DNA of 64,000 nucleotides. Source: Curtobacterium pusillum. GTDB lineage: Bacteria; Actinomycetota; Actinomycetes; Actinomycetales; Microbacteriaceae. Position 1 is the stretch's first letter. Each line of letters opens with the position of its first letter. Under the pieces are notes generated by a model. It worked only from the letters and a program-made list of their open reading frames with translations, was not told where the DNA came from and did no database searches. The translations under genes and the position numbers were made by a program. Below are positions 1 to 11,400 of this stretch, piece after piece. The stretch covers positions 1,116,001 through 1,180,000 of the forward strand of contig CP018783.1 in the NCBI GenBank assembly GCA_002025645.1. The letters are read 5' to 3'.

Positions 1-1935
<1,935 letters not shown>

Positions 1936-2008
1936 TGGCTGGTACTCCCGGAGACGACGGATCCGCGAGGTGACGCGGTCTGACAATGGTAGTCGGTGTT
2001 TCGCGGAT

Positions 2009-2036
2009 GTTGCGTCTGAGCGGGCGCAGACGCAAC
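2009..2036 (-). terminator. Hairpin downstream of recR
   Basis: A perfect 10-bp inverted repeat (GTTGCGTCTG / CAGACGCAAC) with an 8-base loop lies 41 bp after the recR stop, before lysC. No long U-tract follows, as is usual in this GC-rich window. It probably ends the dnaX-recR transcript; a role in the lysC upstream region is also possible. Confidence 0.5.
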
Positions 2037-2076
2037 GATCCTGCGTGGGGCTCGGAGGCGGGCCGGACCGGTCGGG

Positions 2077-2676
2077 TCAGCCGCCGACGACCCGGCGACC
2101 CTCGAAGGCGCGTCCGAGCGTGACCTCGTCGGCGTACTCGAGGTCGCCGCCGACGGGCAGCCCCGACGCAAGGCGCGTCGTCCGGATCCCCATCGGGACG
2201 AGCAGACGACTGAGGTACGTCGCCGTGGCCTCGCCCTCGAGGTTCGGGTCGGTCGCGATGATGACCTCGTCGACCGTGCCGTCGGCCAACCGCGTCATGA
2301 GCTGCTGGATGCGGAGGTCGTCCGGACCGATGCCGTCGATCGGACTGATCGCGCCGCCGAGCACGTGGTACAGCCCGCGGAACTCGCGGGTGCGTTCGAT
2401 CGCGGCGACGTCCTTGGCTTCCTCGACCACGCAGATCACCGCGGGCGACCGGCGGGGGTCACGGCAGATGCTGCACTGCACGTTCTCGGTGACGTTGCCG
2501 CAGATCTCGCAGAAGCGGACCTTCTCCTTGACGTCGGCCAGGAGCTCGGCCAACCGCGACGGGTCGAACGACTCGGTCTGGAGGATGTGGAACGCGATGC
2601 GCTGCGCCGACTTCGGTCCGATGCCGGGGAGGCGACCGAACTCGTCGATGAGGTCCTGCACGATGCCGTCGTACAT
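2077..2676 (-). CDS. recR: Recombination mediator RecR
   Basis: Acts with RecF/RecO to load RecA at single-strand gaps. The 199-residue length is normal for the family. The protein shows the N-terminal helix-hairpin-helix ([22 protein letters not shown]), a four-cysteine zinc motif (CEIC at about residue 70 and CSIC about 13 residues further on) and a Toprim domain ([11 protein letters not shown] and [17 protein letters not shown]). Its ATG shares one base with the dnaX stop (TGATG at 2674-2678), so it is translationally coupled to dnaX; the dnaX-recR pair is conserved across bacteria (a small ybaB gene is often between them but is absent here). Confidence 0.97.
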   Translation of the reverse strand: MYDGIVQDLIDEFGRLPGIGPKSAQRIAFHILQTESFDPSRLAELLADVKEKVRFCEICGNVTENVQCSICRDPRRSPAVICVVEEAKDVAAIERTREFRGLYHVLGGAISPIDGIGPDDLRIQQLMTRLADGTVDEVIIATDPNLEGEATATYLSRLLVPMGIRTTRLASGLPVGGDLEYADEVTLGRAFEGRRVVGG

Positions 2677-5294
2677 CAGGCGCCTTCCTCGTGGAGGGAG
2701 GTCTCCTCGATGAACTGGGCGTTCAGGATCTCACGGACCACGGCCTCGCCGTAGCGACCCGCGACCGGGGTCCGACGGACCTGGGGAGCGGACTGCTGCG
2801 GTGCGGCCTGGCGCTGCTGCGGTGCCTGCTGCGGGGCGGCGGCGGGTGCTTGGGCAGCCGGTGCGGGTGCGGACGCGCTCGGGGCAGCGGGTGCGTCCGG
2901 GTACGGCTCGCCCTCGCCGTAGGGATCGTCGTCGAGCGGGTAGTCGTCGACGGGCACGTCCGGCGCGGCGGGAGGCGCGGTCTCCGTCGTCGACGCCGGC
3001 TGCGGTGCACCGGCGGACAGCGACGACGCCGGGCGCAGCTGGGCCGCGAGGGCCGCGTCGACCGCCGGGTTCGACACGGTCGGGGTGGGCACGACCGGTT
3101 CGCCGGTGTCCGTGGTGCCGAACGGGGCGGACCAGGACGGCTCACCGCGATCGGGTGCGGCTGCTCCCGTGGGGTCGGTCGCCGGGATCGAGGCGACGGC
3201 CCACTCGGTCACCGGGGCGCCGCTGGGCTCGGGGGCTGCCGGGGCGGACGTCGCGGGGGTCGGCGGCGAGGACTGGGCCGGTGTCGCAGCCGCCGTGGGC
3301 TCGGAGGTCTGCGCCGGCTCGGGCGACCGCTCCGGTGCGGGCGCGGGTGCCGGTGCCGGTGCCGGTGCCTGCTGTGCAGCCGGACGCTGCGGTGCCCGGT
3401 CCTGCTGCGGCGCCGACGGCTGCTGCGGCTGGGCGGGACGCTGCTGCCCGGGACCGCCGGGGCCGCGCGCGACGAACTTCACCCGGAGGCCGAGGACGTC
3501 GACGATCGCTGCCCGCAGGAGTTCGCTGACGCTGTTCGACGGGTCGGACATCTCCTTGAAGGACGCCACGTCCTGCTGGCTGGGGAACGTCAGGGTGAGG
3601 ACGTCCTCACGCAGGGCGGTGACCTGCGCGGTGACGACCACGGACCACGCCGAGCGCTTCGCCCGCTGCACGTGCTCCACGATCTGCGGCCAGGAGTCCC
3701 GGAGCTGCTGGAACCCCACGGCGGCGATCGGACGGACCGCTGGTTCGTCGCCGGCGACGGCTCCCTGCCCGGTCGAGGACGCGTTCGCGTTCCCGGCTGC
3801 AGGGCTCGGCGCGGAGGCCGGCGCCGCTGCGGCCGACGTCGGCACGGTCGCAGCCGGACGCTCGGACGGAGCCTCCGGCGCGCTCGGCACGGCGGCGGCC
3901 CAGGACGCGGCGGCGTCGCGTGCGGCCGTCCCGGGGTCGACGGGCGGCTGCGCGGACGCGACCACCGGTGTGGCGGGCTCGCCAGTCGGAGCCGGTGCCG
4001 GTGCCGGTGCCGGTGCCGATGCCAGGTCGGCCACCGGAGCGGGGCGCGTCGGCGCCGCAGCGGGGTTCGGTGCGCTCGTCCGCGCCGCGGGGGGCAGGGT
4101 CTCGGGACCGGCCTGGTGCCCGCCGGCGTCCCCGACACCCACACGCCGTTCGAGACGCTCGACCCGGGCGAGCGCACCACGCTGGGTGTCGTCGGCCTCG
4201 GGCACGAGCATCCGTGCCGTCATGAGCTCGAGGTGGAGCCGCGGCGAGGTCGCTCCGGTCATCTCTGTCAGCGCACGGTTCGCGATGTCCGCCGCACGCG
4301 AGAGCCCGGTCGCGCCGAACACGCCGGCTTGGCGGGACATCGTGTCGAGCTCCTCCGGCGAGACACCGCGCAGCACGGCGGCCGCGCTCTCGTTCGTCGC
4401 CGCGACGACGATCAGGTCGCGGAGTCGCTCGAGCAGGTCCTCGACGAAACGACGCGGATCCTGCCCGGTCTGCACCACGCGGTCGATCGCCGCGAAGGCC
4501 GAGGCGGGGTCTGCCACCGCGAGCGCGTCCACGACGTCGTCGAGCAGCGCGGCGTCGGTGTAGCCGAGGAGCGCGACGGCACGCTCGTACGCGATGGCCC
4601 CGTCCTCGCTGCCGGCCATGAGCTGGTCGAGCAGGGACAGGGTGTCGCGGACGGAACCGCCGCCGGCGCGGACCACGAGCGGCAGCACACCGGGCGCGAC
4701 CGACACCGACTCCTGCGTGCAGAGCTGCTCGACGTACTCGAGCATCGCGGCCGGCGGGACCAGGCGGAACGGGTAGTGGTGGGTGCGCGACCGGATCGTG
4801 CCGATGACCTTCTCGGGCTCGGTCGTCGCGAAGATGAACTTGACGTGCTCCGGCGGTTCCTCGACCAGCTTGAGGAGCGCGTTGAAGCCCTGCGGCGTCA
4901 CCATGTGGGCTTCGTCGAGGATGAAGATCTTGTAGCGGTCGCGGGCCGGGGCGAACACGGCGCGGTCGCGGAGGTCACGGGCGTCGTCGACACCGTTGTG
5001 GCTCGCGGCGTCGATCTCGATGACGTCGAGCGATCCGCCGCCCCCGCGCGCCAGCTCGACGCAGCTCGGGCAGACGCCGCACGGGGTGTCGGTGGGCCCC
5101 TCGGCGCAGTTGAGGCAGCGCGCCAGGATGCGGGCGGAGGTCGTCTTGCCGCAGCCGCGCGGACCGCTGAACAGGTACGCGTGGTTCACCCGGTTCGTGC
5201 GCAGGGCGGTCCGGAGCGGATCGGTGACCTGCGACTGTCCGATCAGCTCGGCGAAGTTCTCAGGCCGGTAACGGCGATACAGGGCGGTGACCAC
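2676..5294 (-). CDS. dnaX: DNA polymerase III subunit gamma/tau
   Basis: Clamp-loader ATPase of the replicative polymerase. I chose the GTG at 5294 ([19 protein letters not shown]), the conserved start of the family; the open frame extends 28 codons further with no homology. This gives 872 residues. The AAA+ domain has Walker [10 protein letters not shown] (about residue 45), a four-cysteine zinc site (CLNC to CPSC), Walker [11 protein letters not shown] and a sensor/arginine-finger region. From about residue 400 to the end the protein is mostly low-complexity Pro/Ala/Gln (runs of APAPAPAP) around one folded block near residues 540-640, so it is long for the family. I saw no A-rich slippery site for an E. 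coli-type gamma frameshift. Cotranscribed with recR. Confidence 0.95.
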   Translation of the reverse strand: MVTALYRRYRPENFAELIGQSQVTDPLRTALRTNRVNHAYLFSGPRGCGKTTSARILARCLNCAEGPTDTPCGVCPSCVELARGGGGSLDVIEIDAASHNGVDDARDLRDRAVFAPARDRYKIFILDEAHMVTPQGFNALLKLVEEPPEHVKFIFATTEPEKVIGTIRSRTHHYPFRLVPPAAMLEYVEQLCTQESVSVAPGVLPLVVRAGGGSVRDTLSLLDQLMAGSEDGAIAYERAVALLGYTDAALLDDVVDALAVADPASAFAAIDRVVQTGQDPRRFVEDLLERLRDLIVVAATNESAAAVLRGVSPEELDTMSRQAGVFGATGLSRAADIANRALTEMTGATSPRLHLELMTARMLVPEADDTQRGALARVERLERRVGVGDAGGHQAGPETLPPAARTSAPNPAAAPTRPAPVADLASAPAPAPAPAPTGEPATPVVASAQPPVDPGTAARDAAASWAAAVPSAPEAPSERPAATVPTSAAAAPASAPSPAAGNANASSTGQGAVAGDEPAVRPIAAVGFQQLRDSWPQIVEHVQRAKRSAWSVVVTAQVTALREDVLTLTFPSQQDVASFKEMSDPSNSVSELLRAAIVDVLGLRVKFVARGPGGPGQQRPAQPQQPSAPQQDRAPQRPAAQQAPAPAPAPAPAPERSPEPAQTSEPTAAATPAQSSPPTPATSAPAAPEPSGAPVTEWAVASIPATDPTGAAAPDRGEPSWSAPFGTTDTGEPVVPTPTVSNPAVDAALAAQLRPASSLSAGAPQPASTTETAPPAAPDVPVDDYPLDDDPYGEGEPYPDAPAAPSASAPAPAAQAPAAAPQQAPQQRQAAPQQSAPQVRRTPVAGRYGEAVVREILNAQFIEETSLHEEGA

Positions 5295-5364
5295 GCCCCA
5301 AGGGTAGCCGGGACGACCGACACCCCGTGGCCCTGGACGGACCGTCTGTGGGAAGTGGGGTGCG

Positions 5365-5431
5365 GGCACGACACGCACCGCGCCTCCCGTCCGTGCAGAC
5401 GACGGACGAGAGGCGCGGTGTGGGTCGTGCC
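5365..5431 (-). terminator. Long hairpin after the surface-protein gene
   Basis: An imperfect inverted repeat of nearly 30 bp per arm begins 7 bp after the stop of the giant gene: GGCACGAC...GCGCCTC on one side, GAGGCGCGG...GTCGTGCC on the other. It shares the GCGCCTCC.GTCCGT core with palindromes at 26.8, 33.3 and 39.4 kb. Likely terminator; it also separates this gene from the convergent-distance dnaX start region. Confidence 0.65.
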
Positions 5432-5437
5432 GTGGGG

Positions 5438-8400
5438 TCAGGCGCGCCCCCGGCGGCGGATGCCGCGGGCGAGCCGGGACAGGCCCAGCAGGAGGAACCC
5501 GAGGACCACCAGCCCACCGGCCGCACCCGCGAGCGGGGCGACGTCGGCGCCGGTGAAGGCGAGTCCGCCGGAGCCGTTGCCCGTGCCGGAGCCGTTGCCG
5601 GCGCCGGAGCCGTTCCCACCGGTGCCGGGCGCTCCAGGCGTTCCAGGCGTCCCCGGCGTGCCCGGTGTCCCCGGCTCGCCCGGCGTGCCCGGGTCAGCCG
5701 CGTCGACCACCACGGCGACCGACTGCGCGGCCAACGTCGCACCCGCCACGGTCTGCGTCACCCGGATCGTGTGCTGCCCCACCGCGAGTCGGAGCACCAC
5801 GGACCACGCACCGGTGTCGTCCGCCGTCGTCGTGACCGGCGTCCCGTCGTCGGCGATGACCGTGACGGTCGCACCCGGCTCGGCGGTCCCGGTGACGCGC
5901 CAGTCGACGGTCCCGGCGGCGGAGGCCGTCCGGTGCGCACCCGGCGTCGGCGAGGTGACCGCGAGCGGTTGCACCGCGTCCACCACGATCGGCACGGGCT
6001 GCGAGGCCGTCGTCGTCCCGTTGACCGACTGCGACGCCGTGATCGTCCACTGGCCCTCGGGCACGCGGTCGAAGGTGACGCTCCAGTCCCCGTTCGCGTC
6101 GGCGGTCGTCGTCCGGACCTGGCCGTTCGACAGGCGCACCGTCACCAGGGCACCCGGTGTGGCGTGACCGGTCACCGTGAAGGACCCGGTGTCACCGGTC
6201 CCCGTGGCGGGGATGAGCTGCCCCGGTGCCGGACTGGTGATCGTGACGTCGGTCGGTTGGACCGCCGCGACCGTCACCCGGCTCGTGACCGGTGCCGACG
6301 TGACGCCTCCGACGGTCTGGGTGACCGACACCGTGTGCGGTCCGACGGGCACGCCGCCGACCGTGACCGTCCACGATCCGTCCCCACCCGCGGTGGTCGT
6401 CGCGGTCCGGCCGTCGACGTCGACCCGGATCGTGGCGTTCGGCTCGGCCGTGCCGCTCACCGGGACGGAGGCCGTCGGCCCCGTGGTCGGGATGACCTGA
6501 CCGTCCGTCGGGGTCGTGATGCGGACCGGTGCGACGGCGCTGACGGAGAACCCGACCCCGGGTGCGTTCGTCGTGGTCCCGCCCACGGTCTGCGACGCCG
6601 CGATCGTGTGCGGCCCCGTGCCGACGTCCGGCACGGTCACGGTCCACTCGCCGTCGGCGTCCGCGGTCGTGGTGACCGGTGTGCCGCCGTCGATCCGGAC
6701 CGAGATCGCCGCGTTCGGTGCCGAGACTCCGGCGACCTGGACGTCGGTCGTGCCGTCGACCACCCGGTAGGTGGTACCGGCAGCAGGGGACGTGATGACG
6801 ATCGCGTCCGGCGCGGCCACGTCGACCGTGACGTCACGCACGATCGGTGACGACGTGGTGCCGTTCACCTCCTGCGTGACCGTGATCGTGTGGTCGCCCT
6901 CGTCGAGCCCGGTGACGTCGGTCGTCCACCGGCCGTCGGGTCCGACCGGGACCACGATCGGGTCCTCGTCGTCGACGACGACCCGGACGGTGCCGCCGGC
7001 CTGCCCGGTGCCGCTGACCGGCACGGTGGCGGTGGTGGTGTCGGCGGGGACGGTGACGGTCGCGCCGTCGGCCGGGGTCGTCACCGCGAGCGCGGTGCCC
7101 GGGGCGACGGTGAAGGTGCTGGCGACCGGCGCCGAGGTCGAGCCGTCGACGGTCTGGGTGGCACGGATGGTGTGCTCCCCGACGCCGACGTCCTCGAGGT
7201 CGACCGTCCAGGTCCCGGCGTCCGTCGCGGTCACGGTGACCGGGTCGCCCCCGTCGATCGTGACCCGGACCTCGGCACCGGACTGCGCGGCGCCGCCGGC
7301 CGTGATCGTCGCGATCGAGTCCTGCTGCGCGACGCGCACGGTCGATCCGTCTGCTGGGGTGGCGATCGTGATCGGGTCCGCGACGAGCACTCGGATGCCC
7401 ACCGTGACCGGGGCGGAGACGGTGTCCCCGATCCGCTGGGTCACGCTGACCGTCGGGGTCCCGGCCGGCACGTCGGGCACCGAGACGCTCCACGCGCCGT
7501 CGCCGTCCGCCGTGGTGGACTCACTGCGTCCGCCGCCGAGGTCGACCACGATGGTCGCCCCGGGCTCGGCCGTGCCGCTGACGTCGACCGTCGTGGTCGC
7601 GCCCTCGCCGGCCACCAGGTACTCCTGGCCTGCCGTCGGCTCGTCGATCACGACGGGGTCGCCCGCCTCGATCTCGAACGACGTCTCCACCGGGGTCGTG
7701 GAGGTGGAGCCGTCGACGGTCTGCGTGACGCTGACGTCGTGCGTCCCGACCCCGAGGTCCGGTACGTCGACGCTCCAGCTGCCGTCGTCGCCGGCGGTGA
7801 CCTCGACCGGGTCGCGGTCGTCGACCGTGACGGTCACGGTGGCACCCGGCTGGGCGTCACCCGCGACGGTCACGGTGGTCGTGGCGTCGCCGTCCGCGAC
7901 CGTGATCGGGTCGTCGCCGGGCTCGCGGATCGTCAGGTCGGCCGCCGCGACGACGGACACCGGACGCTCGACCGCGGCACTCGTGGTGCCGTTGACCGCC
8001 TGGGTGACCGCTGCCGTCCACGACCCGACCGGGACGTCCTCCACCGTGGTGGACCACCGGCCGTCGTCGCCGACGGGTGCGGTGGCCGAGCCGCCCGCGC
8101 CGAGGTCGACCCGGACGGTCGCTCCCGGCTGGCCGGTCCCGGAGAACGGGACGTCGGTGGTGGCGTCGTCGTCCGCGACCGTCACCGAGGTGGCACCGGC
8201 GGGCGTGGTGACCGTGAGCGGCGCACCGGCGCGGACCGAGACACCGGAGCTGACGGGCGCCGACGTCTGTCCCTCGACGCGCTGCGTCGCGCGGACCGTG
8301 TAGTCACCGACCGGGACGTCCTCGAAGGTCGCCTCCCAGGTGCCGTCGGTCTCGGCGGTCACCTGTTCGGAGTCGCCGTTCGACAGCGTGACGGTGACGG

Positions 8401-11400
8401 GCGCTCCGCCCTGTGCCCGTCCGGCTGCCCGGACGTCGGCCGTGCCGGCCGCGTCGGCGACCGTCAGGACGTCGCCGTCCTCGGGCGTCGTCAGGGTGAG
8501 CGCGGTGGCGGCCCGCACCGTGACGGTCTGCTCCGGACTGGAGGCAGTGGTCCCGTCCACGGTCTGGGTCGCGGTGAGCGTCGGGGTGCCGACACCGACA
8601 CCGTCGAACGTCACGGTCCAGTCACCGTCACCGTTCGCGGTCGTCGTCAGCTCGTCGTCGCCGAGCCGCACCGTCACCGGTGCGTTCGGCTCGGCGGTGC
8701 CGGACACCGTCACGTCACGCGTGGCGTCCGCGTCCGGGACCAGCAGGACGGCGTCGGGTTCCGGAGCGGTGACGGTCACCGCGTCCGCCGCCTCGATCGT
8801 CACCGTGCGGGTCACCGGGTCGGACGTCGCCGGGGACGAGACCGTGCCGGGCAGGGTCTGCGTGACCGACACGGGGTGCGTGCCGACCCCGAGGTCCGGG
8901 AACGTCACCGACCAGGTGCCGTCCGCCCCGACCGTGGCCTGCTGGTCGTCCTCGCCGTCGGTGCTGGCGGTCACGGAGGCTCCGGGCTGGCCGGTGCCGG
9001 TCACCGTCACGTCGCGCTGCACGTCGTCGCCCGCGACGGTGATCGGCGCGGTCGTCGGCGCCGTGATGGCGAGCGGGTTCGCGGTGACGACCTGGAACGT
9101 CGTCGGGATCGCGCTCGTGACGACGCCCTCGACGCTCTGGCTCGCGTTCACCGTGTAGGTGCCCATGGGTGCGAGACCCGTGGCGTCGACCGTCCACGCT
9201 CCGGCGGGGCTCGCCGTGGTGGTGAACTGCGTGTCCGGGCCGAGGGACACCGTGACGTCGGCGTTCGGCTCGGAGCTTCCGGAGATCGGCACGGTCGCGG
9301 TGGCGTCCCCGTCGACCACCACGAAGCGCGACCCCGCGGCCGGCGACTCGATGGTGATCGCGGTGCCGGGCACGACCGTGAAGTCCGTCGTGACCGTCGG
9401 TCCGGTGGTGCCGTTCACGGTCTGGACGGCCGCGACGGTGTGGTCGCCGATGCCGAGCTGGACCGGGTCGGTGGACCAGTTGCCCGAGGCGTCCGCGACG
9501 ACCTCGACGGTGTCGCCGTCGTCGATCGTGACGGCGACCGAGGCTCCGGCCTCGGCCGTGCCGCGCACCACGACGCCCGCCTGGCCGCCGGCGCCTGCCG
9601 GGACCTGCTGCGCGTCCGTCGGTGACTCGATCACGAGGTCGTCGCCGACAGCGATGGTGAAGTCCCGGTCGACCGGCGCCGACGTCTGGCCGCCGACCGT
9701 CTGCGTGACGCTCGCGGTGTGGTCGCCCGTGCCGACCGCCGGCAGGATCACCGTCCACGTGCCGTCGTCACCGGCGGTCGTCGAGACCGGGTCGTCCGCG
9801 TCGTCGAGGACGACGTCCACGTCGGCGCCCGGCTGGGCGGTGCCCGAAACGGTGACGTCGATCGTCGAGTCGTCCGTGGCGACCGCCGTCGTGCTCCCCT
9901 GTGTCGGCGACGAGACCACGAGGCCCGCACCGGCTGCGACGGTGACGACCTGCCGGACGGCCGGCGAGGTCGTGCCGTTCACGCTCTGGGTCGCTGCGAT
10001 CGTGTACCGGCCGACCGGGACGTCCTGGACCGTCGCGGTCCAGTCCCCGTCGCCGTTCGCCGTCGCCGTGGCGGTCAGACCGCCGCCGAGGGAGACCGAG
10101 ACGTCCGCACCGGGCTCGGCGGTGCCGGCCAGGTCGAGGTCGGCGGTGGTGTCGACGTCGAGGACGGTCACGGTCGCGCCGGGCGCCGGCGAGGTGATCG
10201 CGATCGGGGCACCCGCACGGACCGTGAAGGCCGAGGTCACCGGACCGGACGTCGTGCCACCGACGGTCTGCCGTGCGGTCACGGTGCGGTCACCGACCGG
10301 GACGCCCTGGAACGTGGTCTCCCAGGCCCCGTCGTCGTCCGCGGAGACCGTGGCGGTGAAGGAGCCGCCGATCCCGACGACCACCTGAGCGTTCGGCGCG
10401 GCCGTGCCGGACACCGTCACGGGGGTCGTCGAGGTCGCGTCGGCGACGGTGATGGTGGTGCCGTCCTCCGGTGCGTCGATCGTCAGCGCGGGGGCGGCGG
10501 TCACGGTGAAGGCACGCGTGACCGGGGTGCTCGTCGAGGAGCCGACGGTCTGCGTCACGCTCGCGGAGTAGTCCCCCGCGGGAACGGACGTGATCGTCGT
10601 CGACCAGGCGCCACCGGCGTTGGCCGTGGTGGTCGCCGTCCGGTCGCCGCCGTTCACCGAGACGTCCACGCGGGCCCCGGGCTGCGCGGTGCCGGAGATC
10701 GGGACGTCCCGGGTGTCACCGGCGAGCGGGAAGTCCTGGCCCGCGGTCGGGGAGGCGATCGTCAGGCCCGCGGCGGCCACCACCCGGAACGCACGGGTGA
10801 CCGGCGCCGAGGTGCTGTCCCCCACTGTCTGGGTGACGCTGGCGGTCTGGTCGCCCGTCGGGACGTTCGGCACCGTGACGCTCCAGGCGCCGCTGGCGTT
10901 CGCCGTGCCGGTCGCCGTCAGGCCGCCGCCGAGGTCGACGTCGATGCGGGCGTTCGCGGTCGCGGTGCCCGTCAGGGTCACGGGTGCCGTGGTGCCGGTC
11001 GTGGTGAAGGTCTGCCCGACGGTCGGTGTCGTGATCGTGAGCGCCTGCTGCGCGACGACGGAGAACGGCTGCGTGACGGTGCCGGCTGCGGTGCCGCCGA
11101 CGGTCTGCGTGGCGGTCGCCGTGTAGTCACCGGTCGGCACGCTCGCGATGTTCGTCGTCCAGGTGCCGTTCGCGGCGACCGTGGCGGTACCCGTGCGGCC
11201 GCCGCCGAGGCTGACGACGATCGTCGCCCCTGGCTCCCCCGCACCGCTCACCGTGACGGTGCGCGTCGACGAGGCGCTGGGCACGCTGAACACCTGGTTC
11301 GCCGTCGGTGCCGTGATCGTCGGTGCGACGAACGCGCTGGCTCGGACGGTCGACGTCGCGAGGTCGACCGTGGCGACGTTCGCGCCCGGCAGGATCGACA

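Noticed and set aside
3300..4030. GGTGCCGGTGCC simple repeats as possible regulatory DNA
   Set aside because: They are the codons of Ala/Pro runs in the DnaX linker and need no other explanation.
2676..5294. Programmed frameshift in dnaX
   Set aside because: No A-rich slippery heptamer was visible; the long protein reads without interruption.
2691..6167. Very long plus-strand frame opposite dnaX
   Set aside because: Arg/Gly-rich translation with no domain; it is the antisense of a GC-rich coding gene whose protein is recognisable.
6890..9625. Long plus-strand frames opposite the giant surface gene
   Set aside because: They repeat with the same period as the Ig-like units and give Asp/Arg/Gly-rich protein, as expected for the complementary strand of a repeat array.
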